From positions 1,116,001 through 1,180,000 of the forward strand of contig NZ_CP127409.1 in the NCBI RefSeq assembly GCF_030291135.1: a stretch of DNA of 64,000 nucleotides. The letters run 5' to 3'. The stretch is from Rhodanobacter thiooxydans (GTDB taxonomy: Bacteria > Pseudomonadota > Gammaproteobacteria > Xanthomonadales > Rhodanobacteraceae). Positions 47,845 to 58,527 of the stretch are shown piece after piece. The position numbers and the translations under genes were made by a program. Below the pieces are notes generated by a model. The model was not told the DNA's origin. It was given only the letters and a program-made list of their open reading frames with translations, and did not search any database. Every line of letters begins with the position of its first letter. The stretch's first letter is position 1.

Positions 47845-48467
47845 TGAACGCTGCAGTCCCACTCTCCGCGTTGCTCGATGCGCGCCAGGTCTGGCGTGGT
47901 CGTGCCCCCGAGGTGCCGGTCGGTGATCAACCCACCGGTTGGCGCGCACTCGATGCGGTGCTGCCGGCAGGCGGATGGCCCGAGGCCTCGTTGTCCGAGA
48001 TCCTGTTGCCCGTCGATGGCGTAGGCGAACTTCGTCTCGTGCTGCCCACGCTCGCACGGTTGACCCAAGGTCAGCGCCATGTGGTGATCGTGTCGCCACC
48101 CTACGCGCCATGTGTCGCCGGCTGGCGTCAGCAAGGCGTCGACATGCGCCGTGTCGAATTCGTGGATGCCGGTGAGAAGGATGTGCTCTGGGCCACTGAG
48201 CAGTGCCTGCGATCGGGAAGCTGCGCCGCGGTACTGGCTTGGCCGCATCACGCCGACGATCGCGCCTTGCGGCGTCTACAGGTCGCCGCGGTCACTGGGC
48301 AGGCTCTCGCTTTCGTGTTCCGCGATCGCTCCCACCTTTCAAACGCTTCGCCTGCCGCGCTGCGTCTGGAACTGGAAGCACCGCCACGTCCGCAGATTTG
48401 GGTGCGCAAATGCCGAGGTGGCGCCGTGCCCGCCCACGCCATTCCCTTGCCACGTTCTGTCCATTGA
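47844..48467 (+). CDS. imuA: Translesion synthesis protein ImuA
   Basis: This 207-residue protein of the ImuA (SulA/RecA-like) family starts at TGATG coupled to lexA. Typical segments are TGWRALDAVLPAGGWPEASLSEILLP near the N-terminus and AVLAWPHHADDRALRRLQVAA. ImuA binds RecA and ImuB and is needed for DnaE2-dependent mutagenesis in species that lack UmuDC. No Walker A motif is obvious, as usual for the family. Confidence 0.9.
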   Translation: MNAAVPLSALLDARQVWRGRAPEVPVGDQPTGWRALDAVLPAGGWPEASLSEILLPVDGVGELRLVLPTLARLTQGQRHVVIVSPPYAPCVAGWRQQGVDMRRVEFVDAGEKDVLWATEQCLRSGSCAAVLAWPHHADDRALRRLQVAAVTGQALAFVFRDRSHLSNASPAALRLELEAPPRPQIWVRKCRGGAVPAHAIPLPRSVH

Positions 48468-48479
48468 TGGCGGCCAGAC

Positions 48480-49883
48480 ATGCTTTGGCTCTGCATCTAC
48501 CTGCCACGTCTGGCCTTGGATGGGATTCTCCGACGCCGGCCCACGGACGATCCGTTGGTGCTTGTCGACGGACCCGTCAACGCACGCACGATCGTTTCGG
48601 CCAATGAAGCTGCCCGAGCGGCAGGCTTGCATGTCGGGCAGCGGCTGAGCGCAGCCCAAGCGCTGCTGTCGCAGTTCGAAGCGATCCCCTATGACCGCGA
48701 GTCGGTGGAGCGGTGGCTCCGGTTCCTGGCTGCTGTGGCTTACCGATACAGCTCCGAGGTCAGCCTGCTGCCGCACGCGATCGTGCTGGAAGTCAACAAG
48801 AGCATGGGCTTGTTCGGGCCATGGCCACGGCTTGAATCCATGCTGCGGGCCGACTTCACCGACCTAGGATTCCGCCATCGCATGGCAGCGGCGCCGACGG
48901 CTCACGCCGCCCATGTGCTGACCACAGTTTCCGATGGGCAGGCGGTGCTGTCCGTCGACATGCTGCGCAACGCTCTGCAGCGGGTGCCGATTGCGAAGAG
49001 TCATTTGCCCGCGAGCGCGATCGCGGCGCTGCCGAGCATGGGCATTCGTACCTTGGGCCAAGTGCTGGCACTACCGCGAGACGGACTGCGTCGACGTTTC
49101 GGTGCGGAACTGCTGGCATCCTTGGATCGTCTGACCGGCGACTTGCCGTCCGGTTTGGCGTTGTATCGGCCGCCGGATACGTTCGACCTGCGCATTGAGT
49201 TGCTCCACGAGGTGGAGAACCTATCGGCGTTGATCTTCCCCGTGCGGCGCATGGTCGATGATCTGGCTGCCTATCTCGCTGGCCGCGATGGCGGGGTGCA
49301 GCGTTTCTTGTTGCGCCTGGAACACCGCGACGGTCGCTTCACCGATGTGCCGGTGGGCTTGCTGGCGTCGGAACGCGACGGTGCCTTGCTGTTCGAGTTC
49401 GCACGTGGCCGGCTGGAACACGTAACGCTGCCTGAGCCGGTGCTGGCGTTGCGCCTGATCGCACGTGACCTGCCGGCGTTCGTGCCCGCGGGACGTGACC
49501 TGTTCGACGAACGCCCCGCGAACGCGTTGCCGATCGAGCAAGTGCGCGAGCGATTGCGGGCGAGGCTAGGCGATGGTGCGGTCTATCGACTGGGTAGCAC
49601 GCAAGATCCCCGGCCCGAGCGCGCGCAGCGCGAAGCCACGCATGATGAAGTGCCGATCGAGCCGCACCCACGCCCTACGTGGCTGCTTCCGCGCCCCATT
49701 CCGTTGCGCGGTGGGAACCCGATCATCCTGGCGGGTCCGGAGCGCCTCGAAACGGGTTGGTGGGATGGTGGTGAGGTCTGCCGCGACTACTACGTCATCG
49801 AAACCTCACTAGGGCAGGAGGCCTGGGCATTCTGCGCACCTGATGAGCAGACCGGCTGGATGATTCACGGGTGGTTCGCATGA
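48480..49883 (+). CDS. imuB: Y-family polymerase-like protein ImuB
   Basis: This 467-residue catalytically inactive Y-family polymerase homologue serves as the hub linking ImuA, DnaE2 and the beta clamp. The palm/finger region has [22 protein letters not shown] and [21 protein letters not shown], where the acidic SIDE-type catalytic motif of Y-family enzymes is replaced by VNKS. Helix-hairpin-helix-like [17 protein letters not shown] and a little-finger-like domain follow. Its stop overlaps dnaE2 (ATGA). Confidence 0.92.
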   Translation: MLWLCIYLPRLALDGILRRRPTDDPLVLVDGPVNARTIVSANEAARAAGLHVGQRLSAAQALLSQFEAIPYDRESVERWLRFLAAVAYRYSSEVSLLPHAIVLEVNKSMGLFGPWPRLESMLRADFTDLGFRHRMAAAPTAHAAHVLTTVSDGQAVLSVDMLRNALQRVPIAKSHLPASAIAALPSMGIRTLGQVLALPRDGLRRRFGAELLASLDRLTGDLPSGLALYRPPDTFDLRIELLHEVENLSALIFPVRRMVDDLAAYLAGRDGGVQRFLLRLEHRDGRFTDVPVGLLASERDGALLFEFARGRLEHVTLPEPVLALRLIARDLPAFVPAGRDLFDERPANALPIEQVRERLRARLGDGAVYRLGSTQDPRPERAQREATHDEVPIEPHPRPTWLLPRPIPLRGGNPIILAGPERLETGWWDGGEVCRDYYVIETSLGQEAWAFCAPDEQTGWMIHGWFA

Positions 49884-52800
49884 CGGCCTATGCGGAACTC
49901 CATTGCCTGTCGAACTTCTCGTTCGGCCGCGGGGCATCCAGTGCTCGAGAGTTGTTCGAGCGTGCGAAGGCGTGCGGCTATACCGCCTTGGCGATTACCG
50001 ATGAGTGCTCACTTGCCGGCATCGTCCGCGCACTGGAAGCCTCCCGCAGCACGGGCGTGCCGTTGATCGTCGGTTCGGAGATCCAGCTCGACGATGGTCC
50101 GAAGCTTGTCGTGCTGTGTGAAACGAAAGCGGGTTACACGGCGCTGTGCAGCCTGATTACCACGGGGCGGCGCACTTCTGAGAAAGGTACCTACCGACTG
50201 ACGCGCGCCGACGTGGCCACGGGTCTTCCGGGCACGCTGGTTCTATGGGCACCTAACCTGATCGTCGACATGGCTCACGGTCGCTGGGTGCGACAGACGT
50301 TCGGCGATCGTGCCTGGCTGGCCGTCGAGCTGCATCGCGGACCCAACGACGCACGGCGAGTGAGTGAGCTGGAAGCGATCGGACGCGAGCTGGGTCTGCC
50401 GCTGGTGGCAGCGGGCGATGTGCACATGCACATTAGGCGACGGCTGGCGCTGCAACACACGCTCACCGCCATCCGGCACCGCGTGCCCATCGCAGAGGCG
50501 GGAGGGTTGATCGCGCGCAATGGCGAACGACACCTGCGTCGCCGGCATGTGCTCGCCAAGCTCTACCCCAAAGGGTTGCTCGAAGAGAGCACACGGATCG
50601 CGGCGCGGTGCACCTTTACGCTCGATGAGCTGCGCTACCGCTATCCGGCCGAGCTCGTCCCGGACGGTCATACCCCCACCAGCTGGCTGCGCCAGCTGGT
50701 GGGGGAGGGCGCACGATGGCGCTGGCCTGAAGGCGTGTCGGACAAGGTGCACAAACAGCTAGAGCACGAACTGGGGCTGATCGAGTCGCTGCGCTACGAG
50801 GCCTATTTCTTGACCGTGCACGACATCGTGCGTTTCGCGCGCAGCCAGGGAATCCTTTGCCAAGGACGTGGTTCAGCGGCGAATTCCTCGGTGTGCTTCG
50901 CGCTCGGCGTGACCGAGGTCGACCCGATGAAGATGAGCCTGCTGGTTGAGCGGTTCATCTCCAAGGAGCGCAACGAGCCGCCGGACATCGACATCGACTT
51001 CGAGCACGAGCGCCGGGAAGAGGTCATCCAGTACATCTATCGGAAATACGGACGCGAGCGTGCTGCTCTCGCCGCCACCGTCATCTGTTACCGCGGCAAG
51101 AGCGCTGTGCGGGACGTGGCCAAGGCCATGGGGCTGCCGCTGGATCAGGTCGATCAGCTGAGCCAAGTATTCGCGTGGTGGGACGGCGACGAGTCACTCA
51201 ACGAGCAATTACGCGAGCGAGGATTCGATCCGGAGAGCGCGGTTATCCAGCGCGTCATCAAGCTGACGGCCGAGATCCTGGACATGCCGCGTCACCTGTC
51301 GCAGCACGTCGGGGGTTTCGTGATCGCCGATGCGCCATTGAGCGAACTGGTGCCGGTGGAGAACGCTGCGATGCCCGATCGCACAATCATCCAGTGGGAC
51401 AAGGATGATCTGGACGCCATGAACCTGTTGAAGGTCGATTGTCTGGCCCTGGGCATGCTCACCTGCGTCCAGAAATGCTTGAACATGCTGCGCGACCAAC
51501 GTGGACAGGATTACTCGATGGCCACGCTGCCATCCGAAGATCCCGACACCTACGCCATGATCCAGCGGGCGGACACGGTGGGCGTGTTCCAGATCGAGTC
51601 ACGCGCGCAGATGGCCATGCTGCCCCGGCATCGACCGGAGAACTTCTTCGATCTGGTAGTGCAAGTCGCGATCGTCCGGCCCGGCCCCATCCAGGGCGAC
51701 ATGGTGCACCCGTATCTGCGACGGCGTAGGGGCGAGGAGCCCGTCGACTATCCCTCGGAAGAGTTGAAGGAAGTGTTCGAGCGCACGCTGGGCGTGCCGC
51801 TGTTTCAGGAACAAGTGATGAAACTGGCCATGATCGCAGCGGGTTACACCGCCGGAGAGGCGGATGGGCTACGGCGCGACATGGCCGCATGGAAGCGGCG
51901 CGGCGGCTTGGAGAAGCACCGCGAACGCATCCTGACCGGCATGACCGATCGCGGCTACACCACGGCGTTTGCCGAGAAGCTGTTTGAGCAGATCAAGGGC
52001 TTCGGCAGCTACGGATTTCCAGAAAGCCACGCCGCCAGTTTCGCCGGCATCGTCTATGCGTCGTGCTGGTTGAAGCGCCACGAGCCGGCGGCATTCGCCT
52101 GTGCGCTGCTGAACAGCCAGCCCATGGGCTTCTATGCACCGAGTCAGATCGTGCAAGACGCTAGGCGTCACGACATCGAACTTTTCCCTATCGACGTGCA
52201 GTGCAGCGATTGGGACAACACGCTTGTCACTCGCGAAGAAGAACCTCCAGCGATCCAACTTGGCTTACGTCAGGTGCGCGGGTTCAGTGAGGAAGCTGCA
52301 CGTCGGATCATGGTGGCCCGTGCCCAGCGTCCGTTCGCCGACATCGCGGATCTTTGCGCGCGAGCGGCCGTGGACAAGCGTCACCAGGACTTGCTGGCGC
52401 AGGCCAGCGCCCTGCGAGGTTTGTCGCGGCACCGGCACCACGCACACTGGGAGATCGCCGGTGTGGAAAAGCAGCTGCCGCTCTTCGGCAACGTCAGTCC
52501 GGCAGAGATCGAAGTGGCCTTGCCGAAGCCGACGCAGGCCGAGGACACCCTGGCGGACTATGCGCGCACCGGACTGACGTTGGGCGTGCACCCTATGGCG
52601 CAGATCAGGGATCGGTTGCGCGCGGCTCGATGCACGGACTCACGCACGCTGTGCAAACGACCCCACAACACCTATGTGCGAGTTGCCGGGATCGTCACGA
52701 TGCGTCAGCGACCACAGACCGCCAGCGGTGTGACGTTCCTGACGATGGAAGACGAACACGGCTTGGTCAACGTCATTGTCTGGCGCGATGTCGCCGAAAC

Positions 52801-52951
52801 CCACCGGCGGGTATTGTTGGAGTCAGAACTGCTGGGAATCGACGGACGTTGGGAGGCGGTCGATGGCGTGTGCCATCTGATTGCCAGTCGCCTGCTTGAC
52901 ATGAGCGAGCTGCTCGGTGGGCTGGATGTGCGGTCGAGAGACTTCCACTGA
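49880..52951 (+). CDS. dnaE2: Error-prone DNA polymerase III alpha subunit DnaE2
   Basis: DnaE2 (ImuC) is the polymerase of the ImuABC mutasome. The 1,023-residue protein has an N-terminal PHP domain ([29 protein letters not shown]), then [25 protein letters not shown] DNA-binding and palm segments. The catalytic Asp pair is in [15 protein letters not shown] near residue 370. A (HhH)2 motif and an OB domain near the C-terminus ([27 protein letters not shown]) follow. As usual for DnaE2, the C-terminal tau-binding region is absent. Start ATG 49880 overlaps the imuB stop. Confidence 0.96.
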   Translation: MTAYAELHCLSNFSFGRGASSARELFERAKACGYTALAITDECSLAGIVRALEASRSTGVPLIVGSEIQLDDGPKLVVLCETKAGYTALCSLITTGRRTSEKGTYRLTRADVATGLPGTLVLWAPNLIVDMAHGRWVRQTFGDRAWLAVELHRGPNDARRVSELEAIGRELGLPLVAAGDVHMHIRRRLALQHTLTAIRHRVPIAEAGGLIARNGERHLRRRHVLAKLYPKGLLEESTRIAARCTFTLDELRYRYPAELVPDGHTPTSWLRQLVGEGARWRWPEGVSDKVHKQLEHELGLIESLRYEAYFLTVHDIVRFARSQGILCQGRGSAANSSVCFALGVTEVDPMKMSLLVERFISKERNEPPDIDIDFEHERREEVIQYIYRKYGRERAALAATVICYRGKSAVRDVAKAMGLPLDQVDQLSQVFAWWDGDESLNEQLRERGFDPESAVIQRVIKLTAEILDMPRHLSQHVGGFVIADAPLSELVPVENAAMPDRTIIQWDKDDLDAMNLLKVDCLALGMLTCVQKCLNMLRDQRGQDYSMATLPSEDPDTYAMIQRADTVGVFQIESRAQMAMLPRHRPENFFDLVVQVAIVRPGPIQGDMVHPYLRRRRGEEPVDYPSEELKEVFERTLGVPLFQEQVMKLAMIAAGYTAGEADGLRRDMAAWKRRGGLEKHRERILTGMTDRGYTTAFAEKLFEQIKGFGSYGFPESHAASFAGIVYASCWLKRHEPAAFACALLNSQPMGFYAPSQIVQDARRHDIELFPIDVQCSDWDNTLVTREEEPPAIQLGLRQVRGFSEEAARRIMVARAQRPFADIADLCARAAVDKRHQDLLAQASALRGLSRHRHHAHWEIAGVEKQLPLFGNVSPAEIEVALPKPTQAEDTLADYARTGLTLGVHPMAQIRDRLRAARCTDSRTLCKRPHNTYVRVAGIVTMRQRPQTASGVTFLTMEDEHGLVNVIVWRDVAETHRRVLLESELLGIDGRWEAVDGVCHLIASRLLDMSELLGGLDVRSRDFH

Positions 52952-53328
52952 GCGCCTCGGGCGAAACACGCGGTGCCAAGGTAAGTCTGGATGTCACGGA
53001 AAAGCGCGAGAAGCACACGCCAGCGATGACGACATCCAGGCTACCCAGGCTCAACTGCATACAGCGGATTGAATGCGCTACGCGACCGATCCACGATCAC
53101 CAGCCCGCCGGCCATCATGATTAGCTGCAGAGCCGCGTCGACCGGCGGAAACCGACCCATAGCGGACATCCACCGCCCGGTGGTCAGAGTACGCCAGATG
53201 CAGAGACCCGGCAATGCGAGAAGAGCAGCATCACCGCTGGGCCCTCACAGCTCATAAGCGTCATTTCCGGAGTATGTGATAGCTTGCGTTCTCGCGGGGC
53301 ATAAGAAGGCGGGGGCACGTCGGCACGC
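52952..53328. other. Intergenic stretch between dnaE2 and the OLD-nuclease gene
   Basis: 377 bp separate the SOS operon from the defence pair. A 42-codon minus-strand frame (53041-53169, starting MSAMGRFPPVDAALQLI) lacks a ribosome site and is not called. I see no terminator with a T-run. This is a plausible junction between two modules, as GC content and codon use change afterwards. Confidence 0.45.
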
Positions 53329-55470
53329 ATGCACATCTCCAAGTTAATACTCATCAATTATCGGAATTTCGCTAGCGCCACCCTGCGATTCAATAAAGGC
53401 GTAAATACGATCATTGGCGAAAATGGCTCAGGAAAGTCCAATGTACTAAGAGCTATCAGACTCATGCTGGACGACAGCATGATCTGGGCTTCATACAAGC
53501 TCAATGAGTCGGACTTCTACCGGGGACTTGGTTCTTGGCGCGGTCACTGGATCGTCATCAGCGTCGAGTTCGACGAGATCAGCGCAGATGAGGCGGTTCA
53601 GGCGCTCTTCGTGCATGGCACGGGAGTTGGGCAGGCTGGGGGGGGGGTAGGGCGAGCAACATACAACCTGATATTCCGCCCAAATAAGCAGATCAGAATG
53701 AGTCTGGCAGCGCTCGCGGACTTTGATGTAGCTGGAATGAAGGGGATTCTCGATCGGGTAACGATCGACGACTACGAAACTGTATTTACGGGGCGGAGCG
53801 TTGCCGATTTTGCAGATCCAGCGACCTATCGGCGCATCGTAGGAGACTTTGACCACGCTGTATTTAGTAGTGAAATCGAATTTCCGGAGCTGGGTGCTCG
53901 CATTCCTGGCACGCTGTCGGTCACCAAGGAAGTGTCATTCACCTTCATTCAGGCGCTGCGCGATGTGGTGTCCGAGTTCCACAACAACCGGACCAACCCA
54001 CTACTCACACTGCTGAAGAGCAAGAGCGGACAGATTGACCCTGTCCAGTTTCAGCCAATCGTAGACCGCGCGCGGCAGCTGAACGCAGAAATTGAAAATC
54101 TAAACGATGTGCGAACTGTTCGCTCGGACATCGTGGAGACGATCCATGGAGCTGCCGGGCAGACCTATTCACCGTCCCTGTTGGCAATCAAGTCTGATCT
54201 TCCGGATGAAGCGGATTCTCTGTTTCAGTCACTCAAGCTCTTCGTCGGCGAGTTCGATGCGACCCATGAGGGCAGCATCCAGGAGCTAAGTCTTGGAGGC
54301 GCCAATCTCATTTTCCTGACGCTGAAGCTTCTGGAGTTCAAGTATCAGCACGAACGTCAGGCGCTTGCGAACTTTCTGCTTATCGAGGAGCCAGAGGCGC
54401 ACCTGCACACGCACGTCCAGAAGACGCTGTTCGATCGAATTGGATACGCCGGGGCGCAGATTATTTACTCGACGCACTCGACACACATCTCCGAGGTGAG
54501 CAACGTTCAGAGTGTCAATATCCTTGGGCGCACCGGGACTGCTTGTGAGGCGTTCCAGCCGTCTGCGGGGCTTGCTCCTGACCAGGTGGGGAATGTCCAG
54601 CGCTACCTCGATGCCGTTCGCAGCAACCTGCTCTTCGCAAAGAGCGTGCTCTTGGTGGAGGGTGACGCCGAAGAAATCCTCATCCCTTTGATGGTGAAGA
54701 AGGTTCTTGGCGTGAGCTTGGACGAGCTTGGAGTCAGCCTAGTCAATATCGGGAGCACCGGCTTCGCGAATGTCTCCGTGCTGTTCCATGAGACCAGAGT
54801 CCGGCGACGTTGTTCGATAATCACGGACCTAGACGCGCCATTTATGAACCCGCATGCCCTGCCGGGCGACGATCCGGAGACGTTGAAATTCAAGAGCAAA
54901 CTACTCGGTGCCCAAACGTCTGGCGCGGCTCGCAAAGTCAAACTCGATGCGCAGGCGGCAGGCAACGCATGGCTTCGGCCCTTCTATGCGGACAATACGT
55001 TCGAAGTTGACTTCGTTGCGTGCGGAAACGCGGGGGCGGTAGTCGCATCAGTGAACGATGTCTATGCGCAACCCGCAACGCGCGCTCAGTCCATAACTGA
55101 GCTGAACTCGGGCGATCCCACTCAGTTCGGGAGGCGCGTGCTCACCATGGCCAACTACGAAGGCAAGGGTTGGTTCGCTATTCTTCTGGGCAAGCGGATT
55201 GACCATAGGACCGTCGTTCCGCCCTATATCCAGCAAGCGATCATCTTCGCGCACGGCACGTTCTCGACCGAGCTGATCTTCAACATATTGAAGCACAGAG
55301 TGACGGTCAACAATCCAAGCGGAACCACCACACCGCCAGCACTGCAACGCTATTGGGAACGCCTGCTTGAGTATCGCGCAGGTCGAGTTGACTTCAACAC
55401 CATCAAAGCGGAGGCAGCTATAGGACTTCCCGGCGATCAGATCCTTGCATTTTTGGGCGATCTACCGTGA
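53329..55470 (+). CDS. OLD-family ATP-dependent nuclease with TOPRIM (GajA-like)
   Basis: This 713-residue protein has an ABC-type ATPase half with Walker A GENGSGKS (30-37), signature-like LSLGGANLIFL (about 321-331) and Walker B FLLIEEPEAHLH (349-360). A C-terminal TOPRIM nuclease has E444 (LLVEGDAEE) and D500/D502 (IITDLDAPF). OLD nucleases nick DNA; GajA in Gabija is the nearest analogue, with a helicase partner, although GajA is usually shorter (about 580). A G10 tract sits in codons 104-106 (see repeat entry). The gene overlaps the helicase start (GTGA). Codon use is less GC-biased than that of the core genes. Confidence 0.88.
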   Translation: MHISKLILINYRNFASATLRFNKGVNTIIGENGSGKSNVLRAIRLMLDDSMIWASYKLNESDFYRGLGSWRGHWIVISVEFDEISADEAVQALFVHGTGVGQAGGGVGRATYNLIFRPNKQIRMSLAALADFDVAGMKGILDRVTIDDYETVFTGRSVADFADPATYRRIVGDFDHAVFSSEIEFPELGARIPGTLSVTKEVSFTFIQALRDVVSEFHNNRTNPLLTLLKSKSGQIDPVQFQPIVDRARQLNAEIENLNDVRTVRSDIVETIHGAAGQTYSPSLLAIKSDLPDEADSLFQSLKLFVGEFDATHEGSIQELSLGGANLIFLTLKLLEFKYQHERQALANFLLIEEPEAHLHTHVQKTLFDRIGYAGAQIIYSTHSTHISEVSNVQSVNILGRTGTACEAFQPSAGLAPDQVGNVQRYLDAVRSNLLFAKSVLLVEGDAEEILIPLMVKKVLGVSLDELGVSLVNIGSTGFANVSVLFHETRVRRRCSIITDLDAPFMNPHALPGDDPETLKFKSKLLGAQTSGAARKVKLDAQAAGNAWLRPFYADNTFEVDFVACGNAGAVVASVNDVYAQPATRAQSITELNSGDPTQFGRRVLTMANYEGKGWFAILLGKRIDHRTVVPPYIQQAIIFAHGTFSTELIFNILKHRVTVNNPSGTTTPPALQRYWERLLEYRAGRVDFNTIKAEAAIGLPGDQILAFLGDLP
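53638..53647 (+). repeat. Homopolymeric G10 tract inside the OLD-nuclease gene
   Basis: Ten consecutive G residues (CT-G10-TAG) encode Gly104-Gly106 and the first base of Val107. Loss or gain of one G would shift the frame before the ATPase core is complete. Such tracts are classic slipped-strand phase-variation sites. As read here the gene is in frame. Confidence 0.9.
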
Positions 55471-57269
55471 CGTTCGTCTGGACTCGGACCGAGCTCAACG
55501 ATGAACAGTCGGAGGCTGTGCGAGAAGAGAACAGCGTATTCCTGGTTGCCTGCCCGGGCAGTGGTAAGACCAGAACACTTACCTACAAGATCGCCTATGA
55601 GCTCTCGCGCCTACAGAGCAAGCGACAGTTCATCGTGGCTCTCACCTATACGCATCGAGCGGCTGACGAAATTCATGAGCGTATCGAAATGCTTGGCGTC
55701 GACACGTCGCAGCTATGGATAGGGACAATTCACTCCTTCTGCCTGGAATGGATTTTGAAGCCCTATGGCATCTACGAGCCTGCTTTATCGAAGGGCTTCC
55801 GGATCATGGATGGCTACGAGCAAGAGAAACTACTGGAAGAGCTGTGCCGAACGCAACGAGGCATCACCTACTGGGACTGTGAATACTATTTCACCGACCA
55901 AGGGTACATTCTGGCTTGCAGGGATCAAAGCAAACACGAACGCCTTCGCGCCATCTTTGCACTGTATTTCCGCCATCTCGCGGACAACAAGCAAATTGAC
56001 TTTGAGCAGATCCTCTTCTACGCGTCGCGACTGATCGGAAGTCAACCGCAGATCACAACGGTCCTAGCCAATATCTTTCGGTGGATGCTGATTGACGAAT
56101 ACCAGGATACCAAGAGAATTCAATACGCGATCGTCGCAGCCATCGTGAGGGCTGGAGCTGAGCGAACAAACCTTTTTGTTGTGGGCGATCCTAACCAGGC
56201 GATCTTTGGCTCGCTTGGGGGCTTCGCGATGCCGGTTGCCGAACTTCGGCGACTCTGTGGTGTTCGGCTGGAAGAGCGTGCACTGTCTGAAAACTATAGG
56301 TCCACTGATCGGCTAATTAGGTACTTCTCGAACTTCACAGTTCAGACGACCGGCATTCGCGGAGCTGCATCCGACCGAGCGTTTCCCAGCAGCATCAGCT
56401 ACAACACCAATGTGGAGCGAGACCAGCTGGAGGCCGAGCTTGTGAGACTGATCAGGCTCAGTACTGCACAAGGGTTTTCCGCAGATCAGATCTGTGTACT
56501 GGCGCCGTGGTGGATTCTGTTGGCGGGAGTGACACGTCGACTTGCAGGCGCTTTGCCGGAGTACCAGTTCGATGGCCCGGGCATGGTCCCTTTCAGCCGC
56601 GATCAAGAAAACTTCTGGTATCGGTTGTCGCGGATAGCATTGACGGAGGCATCCCCCACGCAGCATGTGCGGCGGATGCGTTGGGCGGCAGAGGTGATCA
56701 GAGATCTAGGAAGTGAAGGCATCGACACTCGAGACCTATCTGCCAAGCGGCTTCTTCGGGAGAGCAATTCCATCCGGCTGAATCAGCCCGATGGGCTGCT
56801 GTATCTAAGAGAGTTCTTCGCTTCGTTGATGGATCGCCTCGGGGTCGACTGGCAATCACACGCTTTGCTCTCGGAGCATCATCAAGCCTTCTTTGAGAGT
56901 TCGGCCGCGAAGATTGATCGGTTACGCAGGGAAGGTACCGCGTATATCGGCGGAATTGACTTCTTCCGCAAAGTGTTTCAACACCGCAGCGGTATCACCG
57001 TCAACACCATCCATGGAGTCAAAGGTGCGGAGTTCGACGTAGTGATTGCGTTTGGCCTGCTGCAAGGAATGGTCCCGCATTTCAGCGAAGAAGCGGAGGC
57101 GGATGGAGGCGTCAACAGCGCCAAGAAGTTGCTCTACGTCGTTGGCTCTCGGGCGCGCAAGCACCTTTATCTAATCTCGGAGCGGCAACGCATGAGGGGT
57201 GGGGGACGTGGCCCATACGCGGCAACAGACACGCTTTCTGAATGCGTATTCGACTATGACGTCGTGTAG
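55467..57269 (+). CDS. UvrD/Rep-type SF1A helicase (GajB-like)
   Basis: This 600-residue SF1 helicase has motif I ACPGSGKT (28-35), motif Ia ALTYTHRAADEI, motif II LIDEYQDT (208-215), motif III VVGDPNQAIFG (238-248), ENYRST motif IV and TVNTIHGVKGAEFDVV (motif V). It starts at GTG 55467 overlapping the nuclease stop (GTGA), so the two proteins are made together. The OLD-nuclease plus UvrD-helicase pairing is the Gabija architecture for phage defence. Assignment is by architecture, not by close sequence comparison. Confidence 0.88.
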   Translation: MTFVWTRTELNDEQSEAVREENSVFLVACPGSGKTRTLTYKIAYELSRLQSKRQFIVALTYTHRAADEIHERIEMLGVDTSQLWIGTIHSFCLEWILKPYGIYEPALSKGFRIMDGYEQEKLLEELCRTQRGITYWDCEYYFTDQGYILACRDQSKHERLRAIFALYFRHLADNKQIDFEQILFYASRLIGSQPQITTVLANIFRWMLIDEYQDTKRIQYAIVAAIVRAGAERTNLFVVGDPNQAIFGSLGGFAMPVAELRRLCGVRLEERALSENYRSTDRLIRYFSNFTVQTTGIRGAASDRAFPSSISYNTNVERDQLEAELVRLIRLSTAQGFSADQICVLAPWWILLAGVTRRLAGALPEYQFDGPGMVPFSRDQENFWYRLSRIALTEASPTQHVRRMRWAAEVIRDLGSEGIDTRDLSAKRLLRESNSIRLNQPDGLLYLREFFASLMDRLGVDWQSHALLSEHHQAFFESSAAKIDRLRREGTAYIGGIDFFRKVFQHRSGITVNTIHGVKGAEFDVVIAFGLLQGMVPHFSEEAEADGGVNSAKKLLYVVGSRARKHLYLISERQRMRGGGRGPYAATDTLSECVFDYDVV

Positions 57270-57464
57270 CTCAAAGCTGTGGGTAATGTTTCCGTTGGAA
57301 TGGAATGGGTCCAATCGGACAGGCGCCGATGTCCGCTTCTGGCCGATTCCGGCCGGTGACCACGCGCTGACCAGGATGCCGACGCGCGCGACATGCTCGA
57401 TTGGTTCTGCTGATCAGCTACGTTGGTGTGCGTAGTCCGCTTGAGCTTGCTGAGATTGGAAGCA

Positions 57465-58454
57465 TCAAGGCTTCTTCTGCTGCACCAGTTGATGTTCGTA
57501 GTAGGGCCGCACTCGTCGGTCGAGGATCGCATACTGGCTCACGTAGTCACTCGGGCTCGGATCGAGCCACGCATCGATGTCCTCTTCTTGTATTGGAACG
57601 GGACACCGGTCGTGGCCCGCCTCAACGACTTCTGAGGGCGGGTCATCGGTGATCGCGGCGAACGTGTAGAACCCCGGATCGTCGCCGGCTGCCTCGACAT
57701 AGGTCCAGAGACAGGCGACGAAGAGGTTCTCACCGGTCGATGGCGTGAACAGGATCTCCACGCTTTGCTCGCGCTCACCCGGTACCAGCGCTCGTTGCTG
57801 CAGATTGTGGAGATACACGCTTTCGTAGAACCGATCCACGATCATGATGCCGTGGTTGTGGCCGAACACCTTGCGCCATACGGTGGAGAGCTTGTCACGC
57901 CGCGCATTGTACGTGCCTGGCTTCTCGATCTCATCGGCCTCTGTCCAGCCGGGGAGGCGACAGCGGTAGCGCATCGGGACTACCAATCGCTCGCCCGATT
58001 CAGGATCACGAATCATCACCGGAGCGAAGTGACCAGGCCAGATTCTGTCGATGCCATCGGCGGATGCTGGCAAGGCTAAGTCTTCGAGCTTCTTCCTTCC
58101 TGCCTCAATCTTGTTGATCGCGACGCGGCGATCGGTCTCGGCCTTTTTGGTCGGTTTGCTTGACGCCAGCTTGGCGTTCGCCTCGACAAGGCGCGCTTCT
58201 TGGACTCCGATCTCAGACACGATGAAGGCGATTGCCTCAGTTTCCGCTTCGCGCGCCATCTCGATCGTGCCGATGTCCAGCACGCCTCTCGTAGCGTCGG
58301 TCATCGCGCGGCGCATCGCCTTCGGGACAACCTTGATCCAGTTGCCCTTCTTCTTCGTCCATCCCGCAAGTTTCGTAAATTCCTTGATATCGAGCTTTCC
58401 GCCAAGACGCTCGTATTTTCTGAAGTCCGCCCAGATCTGCGCCGAGTAGCACAT
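57465..58454 (-). CDS. SRAP-domain protein (YedK/HMCES family), long form
   Basis: SRAP proteins form a thiazolidine crosslink with abasic sites in ssDNA through the N-terminal Cys2, exposed after Met removal. Here the start is MCYSAQ. Supporting residues are Asn/Arg in [12 protein letters not shown], Glu in [11 protein letters not shown] and the His in [12 protein letters not shown]. At 329 residues it is longer than YedK (about 220), the excess being a basic Lys/Ala-rich helical insertion near residues 60-125. It lies downstream of, and convergent with, the OLD-UvrD pair. Its role is protection of abasic sites by homology. Confidence 0.9.
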   Translation of the reverse strand: MCYSAQIWADFRKYERLGGKLDIKEFTKLAGWTKKKGNWIKVVPKAMRRAMTDATRGVLDIGTIEMAREAETEAIAFIVSEIGVQEARLVEANAKLASSKPTKKAETDRRVAINKIEAGRKKLEDLALPASADGIDRIWPGHFAPVMIRDPESGERLVVPMRYRCRLPGWTEADEIEKPGTYNARRDKLSTVWRKVFGHNHGIMIVDRFYESVYLHNLQQRALVPGEREQSVEILFTPSTGENLFVACLWTYVEAAGDDPGFYTFAAITDDPPSEVVEAGHDRCPVPIQEEDIDAWLDPSPSDYVSQYAILDRRVRPYYEHQLVQQKKP

Positions 58455-58527
58455 GTCGAAGCCTGCTTGATTTGACCGAGCTAAGCATAATGCGAGGAGG
58501 GGATTGCGCGGCCACCTTGGCGTACAG

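Noticed and set aside
53041..53169. 42-codon minus-strand frame between dnaE2 and the OLD nuclease gene
   Set aside because: No Shine-Dalgarno, no recognisable motif, and nothing adjacent on that strand to support expression.
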